From Paracyclopina nana (lineage: Eukaryota > Arthropoda > Copepoda > Cyclopoida > Cyclopettidae), in the NCBI GenBank assembly GCA_019096065.1, contig JAGUCH010000001.1, forward strand, positions 9,176,001 through 9,240,000: 64,000 nucleotides of DNA, read 5' to 3'. Position numbers and translations under genes: made by a program. How positions within the stretch are numbered: position 1 is the stretch's first letter; each line of letters opens with the position of its first letter. Shown here in pieces: positions 22,411-36,000 of this stretch. The notes under the pieces are model-generated. The model had not been told where the DNA came from, did not search any database, and worked only from the letters and a program-made list of their open reading frames with translations.

Positions 22411-23002
22411 GTTGGAAATGGCAACACAAACGACTCAAAGGCCTCCAAGGCCATGGAACGATCACCACGTCTGAACATTGACAGGGACATTCACAAAAAC
22501 CTGAAGTAGACACAAGACACATGGGCGTTAAGACGCTTGAATGGAAGAAATAGTTCCAATTTTGATAAGTGTCAAAGTTGAGTCATTGCAAAAGCAAAAG
22601 AAACTTAATGCGGAGTTTTTTTACCGTAAGTTGTCCCACGTCGATTTGGCGGAAGTTCTTTCGCTTGCAATTTCAATTAGTAACAAGTTGATAGTAATCA
22701 CAGCAAATAGACTGGAGTGATTTGACGACTTATTTTCAAGTCCTGGCCTTCGCTCAAGGTTTTCTCTGCTTTCATCAGTTTGCTCCATTGGCTACATAGC
22801 CTACACAGCTGCTGCAACGACAGTCCTACTGCGTGACGTAACATATAGCGTCAGCTGATATAAATCCCGGGAAAATTCAAATGTCACTTGGAAATAAGCG
22901 ATAAATAAACTTAACTCGAGAAACGCTTTATTAGCTAATGAAAAAGGATACATAGTATAATTTTGTTAACTTGGGAGTAGGCCGAAATTATTATTTTTTT
23001 CT
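22411..23002. other. Interval between RNF34 5' end and BOD1L1 3' end
   Basis: Both genes run leftward, so this holds the RNF34 promoter and leader and the BOD1L1 3' UTR. A minus-strand AATAAA is readable at about 22927-22933, ~70 bp after the BOD1L1 stop. Confidence 0.5.
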
Positions 23003-26000
23003 TCAATTGACCCTCCGTGCTGACCGCCTAACATTCGCGCGAGAAGAATCTAGAGAGAAAAGATGATGAAATCACTGAGCAATAGAAATTATAGAACACT
23101 CATCGTTTCTTACCAGGAGTAAGTGCTTTTTTTAGATTTGTTGAGGATATATTTTGAGGGCTGTCGGATCCTAGGAAGAAAAATGCCTTGAGTTTTTGAG
23201 GAACGAGAGCAACTCGAATTATTTTTACCTTTATCACTTCCATCTGAAGGCGAGTTGGATTCTGGCGAAGGAGGCATCGGGAAGTCTCCTGGCTGCCGAG
23301 CCGTTTGAGGAGTTGAAAGCCTTGCTCCGCGAATTTTGTTCAGCGTGGACATGGCCGCTTTGTCGGCCGACAAAACTTTCTTCATGTGAGACACCAAAGT
23401 CGAAGACATTAATACTTCAAGCATCGGGTCTTTGTTATTGAGGTCATCGTCAAGGGTTTCATACAAGTCCATGTCCTCAATACCAAAGGTGTTTCCAAGC
23501 CTGTCATGTGGAGGAGTCACTTCGGATGGATCCTGACAAAAGAACAGATGATTTAGTAACATTTTTTCTCAAGACATGAATGAAAAGCATTACCACCAAA
23601 AAGCCCCTGAAAGCCTTTTCCTCGTCAATTTCTTTTTCTTGAATTTCGGACGGATTTGACTCAGTTTTCCTGACAACTTGCTCGTCTTCAGCTTCAGCAT
23701 CAGACGACGAGTCAATGCTTTGATTCGTGATTTTGGCAAGCTGAGCCTCGATGTCATCCATGACCATTTTGGCTCGTTTGTTTTCAGTCACTCCGCATTT
23801 TTCGTCATACTCCCTCTCGGTGTAAATACGACGCCGGCGTACTTTCGATGCTTCAGTGACAACGTCAACTTGGTGGCGCTTGAGGTTCCACATGGCCAAT
23901 TTCTGTTTCAGCCATTGTGGCAGAGGCTTCACCAAACGAGGGTTCCCTCCAAACTTTTTCAGCAATTCGACAAGCTTCGCCGGCCCCCCAGGATATTGGA
24001 TATCATCAAGGAAAATGTAGTCCTTGACCGAATCAAGCTCCTCATCCGTAATAGGATCGATGTGAACAAAGCTCAAATCACTGTCAGCCTTCTTGAGGTA
24101 CTTGGAAAGAGCTTCACTAGCCAACAATTGTGCATTGCAATCCTCTTCTGGATTGAAGCCATTATTTGGTTTGATCTCAGGATCGTCCTCGAGGATTTTG
24201 TCCGCTTGAGACTTTTGGGCTGCTTTTCTTGTACTAATGATAGGGCTACCTTTGATCTCCATTATGCCCATTTCTTCTTCTGAGCTTGAGCTCCAGCGCC
24301 GTTTTTTCTTAGTTGGCTTTTTCTGCCACTCAATGTCCGAGTCTGAATCAGAGTCATCGTTTTTCTTCGGTGTTTCGTACCGCTTGACATTATCAGGGGC
24401 TTCGACTACGGGCTTCTTTATCTTTACTTCTGCAGTCACCTCTTTAGAGCTGGAGGACTTCCTCCTCTTCTTCTCGTCCTTGTTTTTCATCATTTCCTGA
24501 AGCTTTCTTTGTCTAGCCTCTTCCAGTCTCCTCTTGGTCTCCGCAATGTCATCCTTGTGCTGACGAATCTTGTCAATTCCTTCGGTCTGAGGAACTGGTA
24601 GCTCTGGATAAACTTTGTGGCTCCTCGGGCTTTCGTGTACAATAAATGCATCAACTTTCTTTTTGGCTTTTTCAGACGACGAAGAAGAGGATGATTTGGT
24701 GGATTTATCAAAAGATTTGTTGGCTTTCTCAACAATTGATTTTGAAGGCGATGCCGGCAATTTGTTACTTTTGGAGACGGGCTCAGTGGGCATGGGGAGA
24801 GGCTTGACCGACTCCTTGATTGGCTTAGGAGTGATCACCTTTGGTTTGGACATTTTGGGTGCAAACATGTCGAACGACTTGAACTTGTCAGACTTGAGGA
24901 CACACTTCTCTTTCACTTTAGCTTCGATAGCTTCCAGTTTCTCTTTCGTTTTCAAAGTTTTCTCTTTCTTCGATTTATCTCCATCTTTTTCTTTCTTGCT
25001 ACTAGATTTACTGTCCTTGTCTTTCTCTCGCTCCTTATCCTTGTCCCTTTTGTGGCTCTTCCTGCTTTTGTGGTGGTCATGATGATGATGATGATGGCCG
25101 CTACTGTGACGATGACCGTGGCTGCTGTGCTTATGAGAAGAGGACTTTTCATCCTTCTTTTTATCCGAAGAAGACTTTTCAGAAGAGGACTTTTCAGACG
25201 AGGACTTTTCATGAGAAGACTTGTCGGACGATTTTGGTTGGTCGGGACCACCATCTGGCTTTCTTCCACAGTCAGAAGAGTCATCATCATCCTTTTTGGA
25301 GTCGCCCCGTTTCTTGGCCATTTCATGATCATCATCTTCCTCACTTGGACTCTTTTGATCTTCGCCAGAAGTGTCTTCTGCGGTGTCTTCGCTGTTGATG
25401 TCAGCAGCAGCTAATTTAGCCTCCAGCTCGGCTTTGGCCTTTTCCAGCTCCTCTAGATCGTCGCTGGATTCTTTCTCAGACTGCACTGGCAGCTCAACAT
25501 CTGATATATCGGAGGCAGAGACATTTTTCTTTTCAGCTTCGCTCTCAGAAGAAGATTCGATGGGAGACGTTAATGGAGATGGGGGTCGCTTGGCAGCGCT
25601 CGGTGGCGGGGGAGGTAGTTCCGGAAGATCTGGAGGTAGTGGGGGTGGTGGACTTGGCATGCCAGAATCATCAGGTGTTTCAGGAGAAGATCCCCGCGGA
25701 GGCGAGATGTCTGCGAATTCCGCATCGCTGACAGGGCTCATGTCCTCTTGGGCCACAACTTCTTCCTCAAGGAAAACCTCGGATTCGATGCCAGATTTCA
25801 GCAAAGGCAAGGGTGGAGTCCGAGGACTTGGAGTTCTCACTGTATTGATGGGCTCGGTTCCCGGGGGTGGAGGAGTGAGGGGTGACATTGCCCTGTGGTC
25901 TGGAGTCAAGGGAGAAATGTCACCTTTGAGACCAGGTCCAGGGGAGGAAGAAGAGCCCCCGTCGTCGGTCTCGTCTTTCTTCATGTCAAGCTCTTCCGAC

Positions 26001-26555
26001 TGCATGTCCACGTCTGACGAGGAGATATTTGACAGCTTCTCCTTTTCATCACTGCCATTTTGAATTTCTTCTTCGGTGTTGTCATCCTCTGGCTTCTCAA
26101 TGCCGAGCATTTTGTACAAGATGACCTCGACTTCGGGCTCAATGATGGGCATGATCTTAGGACCCACAACTTGGTCGACGATGCCTTGAACGCCAGCCTC
26201 TAAGTAGTTGGAATCTTGAATGTGTTTTCGTAGAGCGTTACGGAGCTGAGCCTTGTTGTCTCCGGGCTTCCATGAAGAGCTGTACTTGTTCAGAAACCGA
26301 GAAACTGAGCCTTCGAGCCTCTGTCGCAAGTTTTGATACGCCGGCTGAGGAGGATTCAGATTAAGCAACTTCAGAGTGAGAGACTCACCAAAATGACAGT
26401 ACCTTAGTGTCTACTTCAGCCAAGCAGTCGGAGCGAATTTGGTCGAAAATGCCTTGGGACTTGAGTTCCTCAACCAGCTTGTTCACAAGGTTGGGATCGG
26501 ACAGGGATGCTTGAGCGGCATGGCCCGAGTCCATGGGCACTTGATTGTCTTCCAT
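23003..26555 (-). CDS. BOD1L1: BOD1L1-like (Shg1/BOD1 domain) chromatin protein
   Basis: Five exons on the minus strand: 26403-26555, 23594-26344, 23229-23532, 23114-23170, 23003-23049. All are in frame, giving 1103 residues. Residues ~15-140 form the BOD1/Shg1 domain, split by a 58-bp intron right after ...DCLAEVDTK and continuing PAYQNLRQRLEG, almost the BOD1 sequence. In the family this domain joins SET1/COMPASS complexes or inhibits PP2A-B56 at kinetochores; BOD1L1 protects stalled replication forks. The middle is disordered: Pro-rich, Ser/Lys-rich, with a His run near residue 470 and KDKEREKDK repeats. A folded-looking block (~770-925, with DEELDSVKDYIFLDDIQYPG and LPQWLKQKLAMWN) follows, and the protein ends RRSARRVN. 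BOD1L1 rather than BOD1 is chosen because of the length. Confidence 0.88.
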
Positions 26556-27222
26556 TTTGCTCAAGACAGCGAAGACAATACTATCCACAGCGAAAAAGTC
26601 GGAATTAGTCTGACTGGAATTGTAAACATTTACCGACGATTTCGACCTTGTGTTTTCTATGACTAGCGCGCTTCACCTTTTTATGTATAGAATAGGCGCT
26701 AAAAACGCCACTTTTGTGAAAATTGCCAACTAATGTGATCACGTAGTAACGATGTTTTCATGGCGTTGGCAATGTATTGCGCTCACCATTTTTGTTAAAT
26801 AGTGACAATTCTTATCTAGCAAAATAACATTTCAATTTGAACCCTTTATGAGAAAATTCGTTGCATACTCTAAAGCTTCATTCTTTTTGACAGGCATTCA
26901 GTCAAAATTGCAGTTTTGGAAATTGATTGAAAAAAATAGTGAGCACTCACGAAAAAAAGCTGAAAGTAGTTACTTAATGAAAGATAACGTCTCTGGTGTA
27001 AAATCTGGCGTTTTTGCACAATACTTGAGCAGATAATTTAGTTCATTATCCAAAATGCTGCAAAAGTAAATACTTGGTTGATGAAGTATCAGAGCAATGG
27101 GAGACATGTGAGTTGGGTGCTCCGTGTTTTCTTGTGATTTCTTCGGAGCTCTGAGTTTAATTGGGTCTCAAATACAACAAAAGTGCATGTGATTAATCAA
27201 GGCTTTCATATCAAGTGTAGCA
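26556..27222. promoter_or_regulatory. Divergent promoter region of BOD1L1 and mitoferrin
   Basis: The two start codons face away from each other, 667 bp apart, with no gene between. The interval must hold both leaders and promoters. No TATA box stands out. Confidence 0.55.
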
Positions 27223-28946
27223 ATGGCGGACGCGGACGATTACGAGAGCTTGCCCGACTCTGCACCACTTTCTGTAGTTGCCATCGCTGGGGCGGTTGCG
27301 GGAGTGGCCGAACATTGCGCCATGTACCCTGTCGACTCTGTCAAGGTAATTTGGCCAAATGAGCTACATAGACTATCCAAAGCTGCCATTTTTGCCAAGT
27401 GCGCAAGTGTGGTATAATCACGAGGTTTCGGTGAACTTTCTCAAGGTTACCGTGTACGCAAATTCAACATGGAAAAGGCTTTTATCAGAAATTTGGGAAA
27501 AACGGCTTTAATCTTCGCTTTGTTTTCCCAGTTTTATCAATACGCAGAATAATTTGATGTTTTTATGCCAACATGCAGGCAATTGTGATATGGGCTGATT
27601 GCTATGATATTCAATGTGGAGTATTTGATTTTCAATCTTTTAATATGCCTCGTGTGTTGTCAAGAAGAAATGAGTCTTATGTAATGCCACATGAACGCCA
27701 GTGAGCTGGCATTGCAGAGGCAGCTACAAAAAACCGGTTCTTTGAAGCTCCGTGGATTCGAAACCTTGCTCAATGTTTTCCAATAAAATGAATAATATTT
27801 TCAGACTCGAATGCAATCGCTGGCATGCGGAAAACAACAGGATTTGGGTATTTTTCGCATGCTGTCCACCATGATGAAAGAGGAGGGAATGTTCAGGCCG
27901 ATTCGAGGAGTCAGCGCCATGGTTGCAGGCGCAGGTCCAGCACATGCCATGTATTTTGGATGTCTTGAAACAGGCAAAACTGTAGCAACAAATCTCAAAT
28001 TGCCCATGCACATAGGAGATGGTATGGAGAATTGCCTAAAAATATATTAACGCCTTCTATTCGTGTGTCTTCTGGTCACAGGTGTTTCTGCAGTTTTTGC
28101 CACTTGCCTTCACGATGCCGTCATGACTCCTGCCGAAGGTGCTATTTTGATATCGTTATCTAGCCTCAAGATTGTTACCATGAATTCTTCTTGCATATTT
28201 TAGTTGTGAAGCAACGGATGCAAATGTGCTGCAGCCCGTACACTTCCTCATTTGAATGCACAAAACATGTCTTTAAATCCGAGGGCCTCAAAGCCTTTTA
28301 CAGGGCCTACCCTACGGCGCTGTCAATGAACATTCCCTTCCAAGCTTCCATGGTGGTAACCTATGGCCTCGTTCAGCGAGGAGCCAATCCTGAAAAATCC
28401 TACAGGCCCGGTGTGCACTTTTTGGCTGGAGCCGTTGCCGGTGGAGTGGCTTCGGCAGTAACGATGCCCTTGGATGTGTGTAAAACCTTGCTGAATACCC
28501 AGGAGTCAGGAGTACTCAAGGCGATACAGAAAAGTGAAGTTCGTGGCCTTTTCAATGCAGCGAAGGTTGTCATGACCATGACTGGTCCTCGAGGCTTTTT
28601 TCAAGGTCTCACTGCGAGAATTCTTTATCAAGTAAGTGCTGTCCCTTCCATTACATTAAAATTTCATTCTAATCGCTGAAAACTTGTTCAGGCTCCCTCA
28701 ACTGCAATTTCGTGGAGTGTCTACGAGTTTTTCAAGCATTACCTCTTCAAAGACAGCAGTTCACCTGAAGGAGATGACAAGTACGAGTCCGGCTCATCAG
28801 TGATAAAGTCCAACTCGGGCCAGATCGGCTCCAGGGTGGGTCACCTGAGCCCAGTTGGAAGCATGGCTGTTGATGAAGACCAGGCCTCCAAATTGCCTAG
28901 ATTCTCCGTGGCTCCAGTGGTCGCAGCCGCTACTGTCGCGGAATGA
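27223..28946 (+). CDS. Mfrn: Mitoferrin, mitochondrial iron carrier
   Basis: Five exons: 27223-27345, 27805-28021, 28082-28138, 28204-28631, 28692-28946, in frame throughout, 359 residues. It is a mitochondrial carrier (SLC25) with three repeats: MYPVDSVKTRMQS in the first, HDAVMTPAEVVKQRMQ in the second and MPLDVCKTLLNTQ in the third. The stretches GAGPAHAMYFGC, NIPFQAS and PSTAISWSVYEFFK mark mitoferrin (SLC25A28/37), which brings ferrous iron into the matrix for haem and Fe-S cluster synthesis. The last ~65 residues form a Ser-rich hydrophilic tail not seen in vertebrate mitoferrins. Its start is head to head with BOD1L1. Confidence 0.93.
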
Positions 28947-29339
28947 GCAGCTCAATCGTTGCCTACCGATTAATGAAGCATCTAAAAATATTGGAGATGT
29001 ATTTTTAGCGAGGAATCTCCATAATGCTAGGAAGGGTTTCAAAAAAAGTAATATGAGTTTTTGTTAACATCACTGCATAGTTATGAACGAATATAGTTGG
29101 CTGAACTAAACAACCCCCGCATCTCAATTTCTATGGATCACAAATATTTAGAAGTGTATTTTTATCAAACCAGCAATGTAATGAATGTCGCCAGTTGCAT
29201 CTTCTCACTCCCGAAACCCTTGGACTTCTTCCATAAATTGAAGCAGCAACCACCCAGGCGTGAGCAAAATACAAAATGCTCTTACAACTGCAACTTAGAA
29301 AATTGGACGAAAATTTAAAATGTAAAAAACATCAAAACT
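28947..29339. other. Mitoferrin 3' UTR and flank
   Basis: No further gene seen. A short ORF at 29097-29318 has no supporting context. Confidence 0.4.
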
Positions 29340-30056
29340 TCCGTGATAACCCCACTGATTGGCCCAGGAATTGACCGAAAAAAGACTAAGAAACTGAAGC
29401 CCATAATCTATTTTCCAAATTGAGCCTCTCTAATTGGAACTAAAGAATAGAATACTTGATTGCTTGGTGTAAGCTTTGTTTTAAGCCCAGTTGCGGCGCT
29501 AGGGGGCGCTGATAAAATTCGAACACCAAATATTGGCGTATGAAGCGGGTTCTGAGAAGTTTCCGCTTTTTGTTGATTCTTTCATAAATAGTCATAGTAA
29601 GAAAAGGTTACATTACAATCTTTCCAACACCGTTGAAGTATATCAGACCCGAAAAAAGCAAAAAATCCAAAATATGGTCTCAAATTAAATAAAAAAGGTT
29701 GTCATTCTCCCTCACATAAATGCAGACAAACGAATATTCAGCCACTGCAGATATCTTTTAGGAGTTATTTCTTTCCCTTTTCGCAATTCCTTGCTGTGGC
29801 GTAATAATTTCAGGAATTCACTACCGAAAAAGTTCAAAATTGCAATTTAGGTTTAGTTTAGATCATTACGTAATCAAATGGATTTATGAGCGCCAAGCAT
29901 CTAACGCCATCTGTGGCGGCATCGACAACTAAATCGGCGCAGCGCAAGCAATCAAGTATTTCACGCTAAAATACTGAAAAATGAAGGACATAACCTAGTA
30001 TCCGAAATTAAACCCCTTTCATTGGCTACAAACCTATTTTCATAATTAAGCCTCTC
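29340..30056. repeat. Decayed left edge of the 82-bp satellite
   Basis: Diverged copies of the satellite unit are visible at about 29370-29470 (AAACTGAAGCCCATAATCTA, then TTGAGCCTCTC) and about 29965-30056, separated by unrelated sequence. They look like old edge copies that escaped homogenisation. Confidence 0.75.
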
Positions 30057-33000
30057 TGCTTTTCCGCTAAAATTCTGAGAAACTGAAGCAGGAAATCTAT
30101 TTTCCGAATTGAGCCTCTCTGATTGGCCCTGAAGAATGGAATTTTCCGCTTAAATACTGAGAAACTGAAGCAAGAAATCTATTTTCCGAATTGAGCCTCT
30201 CTGATTGGCCCTGAAGAATGGAATTTCCCGCTAAAATACTGAGAAACTGAAGCAAGAAATCTATTTTCCGAATTGAGCCTCTCTGATTGGCTCTGAAGGA
30301 TGGTATTTTCCGCTAAAATACTGAGTAACTGAATCAAGAAATCTTTTTTCCGAAATGAGCCACTCGGATTGGCCCTGAAGAATGGAATTTTCCGCTAAAA
30401 TACTGAGAAACTGAAGCAAGATATCTATTTTCCGAATTGAGCCTCTCTGAATGGCCCTGAAGGATGGAATTTTCCGCTTAAATACTGAGAAACTGAAGCA
30501 AGAAATCTATTTTCCGAATTGAACCTCTCTGAATGGCCCTGAAGGATGGAATTTTCCGCTAAAATAATGAGAAACTGAAGCAAGATATCTATTTTCCGAA
30601 TTGAGCCTCTCTGAATGGCCCTGAAGGATGGAATTTTCCGCTTAAATACTGAGAAACTGAAGCAGGAAATCTATTTTCCGAATTGAGCCTCTCTGATTGG
30701 CCCTGAAGAATGGAATTTTCCGCTTAAATACTGAGAAACTGAAGCAAGAAATCTATTTTCCGAATTGAGCCTCTCTGATTGGCCCTGAAGAATGGAATTT
30801 TCCGCTCAAATACTGAGTAACTGAAGCAAGAAATCTATTTTCCGGGACAGGTTAATTAATGTTGAATGGAAGAATGGAATTTTCCGCTTAAATACTGAGA
30901 AACTGAAGCAGGAAATCTATTTTCCGAATTGAGCCTCTCTGATTGGCCCTGAAGAATGGAATTTTCCGCTTAAATACTGAGAAACTGAAGCAAGAAATCT
31001 ATTTTCCGAATTGAGCCTCTCTGATTGGCCCTGAAGAATGGAATTTTCCGCTCAAATACTGAGAAACTGAAGCAAGATATCTATTTTCCGAATTGAGCCT
31101 CTCTGAATGGCCCTGAAGGATGGAATTTTCCGCTTAAATACTGAGAAACTGAAGCAAGAAATCTATTTTCCGAATTGAGCCTCTCTGAATGGCCCTGAAG
31201 GATGGAATTTTCCGCTTAAATACTGAGAAACTGAAGCAGGAAATCTATTTTCCGAATTGAGCCTCTCTGATTGGCCCTGAAGAATGGAATTTTCCGCTAA
31301 AATACTGGGAAACTGAAGCAAGACATCTATTTTCCAAATTGAGCCTCTCTGATTGGCCCTGAAGAATGGAATTTTCCGCTAAAATACTGAGAAACTGAAG
31401 CAAGACATCTATTTTCCAAATTGAGCCTCTCTGATTGGCCCTGAAGAATGGAATTTTCCGCTAAAATACTGAGAAACTGAAGCAAGATATCTATTTTCCA
31501 AATTGAGCCTCTCTGATTGGCCCTGAAGAATGGAATTTTCCGCTTAAATACTGAGAAACTGAAGCTAGAAATCTATTTTCCGAATTGAGCCTCTCTGATT
31601 GGCCCTGAAGAATGGAATTTCCCGCTAAAATACTGAGAAACTGAAGCAGGAAATCTATTTTCCGAATTGAGCCTCTCTGATTGGCCCTGAAGAATGGAAT
31701 TTTCCGCTTAAATAATGAGAAACTGAAGCAAGAAATCTATTTTCCGAATTGAGCCTCTCTGAATGGCCCTGAAGGATGGAATTTTCCGCTTAAATACTGA
31801 GAAACTGAAGCAGGAAATCTATTTTCCGAATTGAGCCTCTCTGATTGGCCCTGAAGAATGGAATTTTCCGCTAAAATACTGGGAAACTGAAGCAAGACAT
31901 CTATTTTCCAAATTGAGCCTCTCTGATTGGCCCTGAAGAATGGAATTTTCCGCTAAAATACTGAGAAACTGAAGCAAGACATCTATTTTCCAAATTGAGC
32001 CTCTCTGATTGGCCCTGAAGAATGGAATTTTCGGCTAAAATACTGAGAAACTGAAGCAAGATATCTATTTTCCAAATTGAGCCTCTCTGATTGGCCCTGA
32101 AGAATGGAATTTTCCGCTTAAATACTGAGAAACTGAAGCTAGAAATCTATTTTTCGAATTGAGCCTCTCTGATTGGCCCTGAAGAATGGAATTTCCCGCT
32201 AAAATACTGAGAAACTGAAGCAGGAAATCTATTTTCCGAATTGAGCCTCTCTGATTGGCCCTGAAGAATGGAATTTTCCGCTTAAATAATGAGAAACTGA
32301 AGCAAGAAATCTATTTTCTGAATTGAGCCTCTCTGATTGGCCCTGAAGAATGGAATTTTCCGCTAAAATACTGAGAAACTGAAGCAAGATATCTATTTTC
32401 CGAATTGAGCCTCTCTGAATGGCCCTGAAGGATGGAATTTTCCGCTTAAATACTGAGAAACTGAAGCAAGAAATCTATTTTCCGAATTGAGTCTCTCTGA
32501 ATGGCCCTGAAGGATGGAATTTTCCGCTTAAATACTGAGAAACTGAAGCAGGAAATCTATTTTCCGAATTGAGCCTCTCTGATTGGCCCTGAAGAATGGA
32601 ATTTTCCGCTAAAATACTGAGATACTGAAGCAAGAAATCTATTTTCCGAATTGAGCCTCTCTGATTGGCCCTGAAGAATGGAATTTTCCGCTAAAATACT
32701 GAGAAACTGAAGCAAGATATCTATTTTCCAAATTGAGCCTCTCTGATTGGCCCTGAAAAATGGAATTTTCCGCTTAAATACTGAGAAACTGAAGCTAGAA
32801 ATCTATTTTCCGAATTGAGCCTCCCTGATTGGCCCTGAAGAATGGAATTTCCCGCTAAAATACTGAGAAACTGAAGCAAGAAATCTATTTTCCGAATTGA
32901 GCCTCTCTGAATGGCTCTGAAGGATGGTATTTTCCGCTAAAATACTGAGTAACTGAATCAAGAAATCTTTTTTCTGAAATGAGCCTCTCGGATTGGCCCT

Positions 33001-36000
33001 GAAGAATGGAATTTTCCGCTAAAATACTGAGAAACTGAAGCAAGATATCTATTTTCCGAATTGAGCCTCTCTGAATGGCCCTGAAGGATGGAATTTTCCG
33101 CTTAAATACTGAGAAACTGAAGCAAGAAATCTATTTTCCGAATTGAACCTCTCTGAATGGCCCTGAAGGATGGAATTTTCCGCTAAAATACTGAGAAACT
33201 GAAGCAAGATATCTATTTTCCGAATTGAGCCTCTCTGAATGGCCCTGAAGGATGGAATTTTCCGCTTAAATACTGAGAAACTGAAGCAGGAAATCTATTT
33301 TCCGAATTGAGCCTCTCTGATTGGCCCTGAAGAATGGAATTTCCCGCTAAAATACTGAGAAACTGAAGCAAGAAATCTATTTTCCGAATTGAGCCTCTCT
33401 GATTGGCTCTGAAGGATGGTATTTTCCGCTAAAATACTGAGTAACTGAATCAAGAAATCTTTTTTCCGAAATGAGCCACTCGGATTGGCCCTGAAGAATG
33501 GAATTTTCCGCTAAAATACTGAGAAACTGAAGCAAGATATCTATTTTCCGAATTGAGCCTCTCTGAATGGCCCTGAAGAATGGAATTTTCCGCTAAAATA
33601 CTGAGAAACTGAAGCAAGATATCTATTTTCCGAATTGAGCCTCTCTGATTGGCCCTGAAGAATGGAATTTTCTGCTAAAATACTGAGAAACTGAAGCAAG
33701 ATATCTATTTTTCGAATTGAGCCTCTCTGAATGGCCCTAAAGGATGGAATTTTCCGCTTAAATACTGAGAAACTGAAGCAAGAAATCTATTTTCCGAATT
33801 GAGCCTCTCTGATTGGCCCTGAAGAATGGAATTTTCCGCTCAAATACTGAGTAACTGAAGCAAGAAATCTATTTTCCGGGACAGGTTAATTAATGTTGAA
33901 TGGAAGAATGGAATTTTCCGCTTAAATACTGAGAAACTGAAGCAGGAAATCTATTTTCCGAATTGAGCCTCTCTGATTGGCCCTGAAGAATGGAATTTTC
34001 CGCTTAAATACTGAGAAACTGAAGCAAGAAATCTATTTTCCGAATTGAGCCTCTCTGATTGGCCCTGAAGAATGTAATTTTCCGCTAAAATACTGAGAAA
34101 CTGAAGCAAGATATCTATTTTCCAAATTGAGCCTCTCTGATTGGCCCTGAAGAATGGAATTTTCCGCTTAAATACTGAGAAACTGAAGCTAGAAATCTAT
34201 TTTCCGAATTGAGCCTCTCTGATTGGCCCTGAAGAATGGAATTTTCCGCTTAAATACTGAGCAACTGAAGCAAGATATCTATTTTCCGAATTGAGCCTCT
34301 CTGATTGGCCCTGAAGAATGGAATTTTCTGCTAAAATACTGAGAAACTGAAGCAAGATATCTATTTTTCGAATTGAGCCTCTCTGAATGGCCCTAAAGGA
34401 TGGAATTTTCCGCTTAAATACTGAGAAACTGAAGCAGGAAATCTATTTTCTGAATTGAGCCTCTCTGATTGGCCCTGAAGAATGGAATTTTCCGCTAAAA
34501 TACTGAGAAACTGAAGCAAGAAATCTATTTTCCGAATTGAGCCTCTCTGATTGGCCCTGAAGAATGGAATTTTCCGCTAAAATACTGAGTAACTGAAGCA
34601 AGAAATCTATTTTCCGGGACAGGTTAATTAATGTTGAATGGAAGAATGGAATTTTCCGCTTAAATACTGAGAAACTGAAGCAGGAAATCTATTTTCCGAA
34701 TTGAGTCTCTCTGATTGGCCCTGAAGAATGGAATTTTCCGCTAAAATACTGAGAAACTGAAGCAAGATATCTATTTTTCGAATTGAGCCTCTCTGAATGG
34801 CCCTGAAGAATGGAATTTTCCGCTAAAATACTGAGAAACTGAAGCAAGATATCTATTTTCCGAATTGAGCCTCTCTGATTGGCCCTGAAGAATGGAATTT
34901 TCTGCTAAAATACTGAGAAACTGAAGCAAGATATCTATTTTTCGAATTGAGCCTCTCTGAATGGCCCTAAAGGATGGAATTTTCCGCTTAAATACTGAGA
35001 AACTGAAGCAGGAAATCTATTTTCTGAATTGAGCCTCTCTGATTGGCCCTGAAGAATGGAATTTTCCGCTAAAATACTGAGAAACTGAAGCAAGAAATCT
35101 ATTTTCCGAATTGAGCCTCTCTGATTGGCCCTGAAGAATGGAATTTCCCGCTAAAATACTGAGTAACTGAAGCAAGAAATCTATTTTCCGGGACAGGTTA
35201 ATTAATGTTGAATGGAAGAATGGAATTTTCCGCTTAAATACTGAGAAACTGAAGCAGGAAATCTATTTTCCGAATTGAGCCTCTCTGATTGGCCCTGAAG
35301 AATGGAATTTTCCGCTAAAATACTGAGAAACTGAAGCAAGATATCTATTTTTCGAATTGAGCCTCTCTGAATGGCCCTGAAGAATGGAATTTTCCGCTAA
35401 AATACTGAGAAACTGAAGCAAGATATCTATTTTCCAAATTGAGCCTCTCTGATTGGCCCTGAAGAATGGAATTTTCCGCTTAAATACTGAGAAACTGAAG
35501 CTAGAAATCTATTTTCCGAATTGAGCCTCTCTGATTGGCCCTGAAGAATGGAATTTCCCGCTAAAATACTGAGAAACTGAAGCAAGAAATCTATTTTTCG
35601 AATTGAGCCTCTCTGAATGGCCCTGAAGGATGGAATTTTCCGCTTAAATACTGAGAAACTGAAGCAGGAAATCTATTTTCTGAATTGAGCCTCTCTGATT
35701 GGCCCTGAAGAATGGAATTTTCCGCTAAAATACTGAGAAACTGAAGCAAGAAATCTATTTTCCGAATTGAGCCTCTCTGATTGGCCCTGAAGAATGGAAT
35801 TTTCCGCTAAAATACTGAGTAACTGAAGCAAGAAATCTATTTTCCGGGACAGGTTAATTAATGTTGAATGGAAGAATGGAATTTTCCGCTTAAATACTGA
35901 GAAACTGAAGCAGGAAATCTATTTTCCGAATTGAGCCTCTCTGATTGGCCCTGAAGAATGGAATTTTCCGCTTAAATACTGAGAAACTGAAGCAAGAAAT

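Noticed and set aside
23678..26063. Several long plus-strand ORFs opposite BOD1L1
   Set aside because: They are antisense shadows of Ser/Lys/Asp-rich coding sequence, without splice logic.
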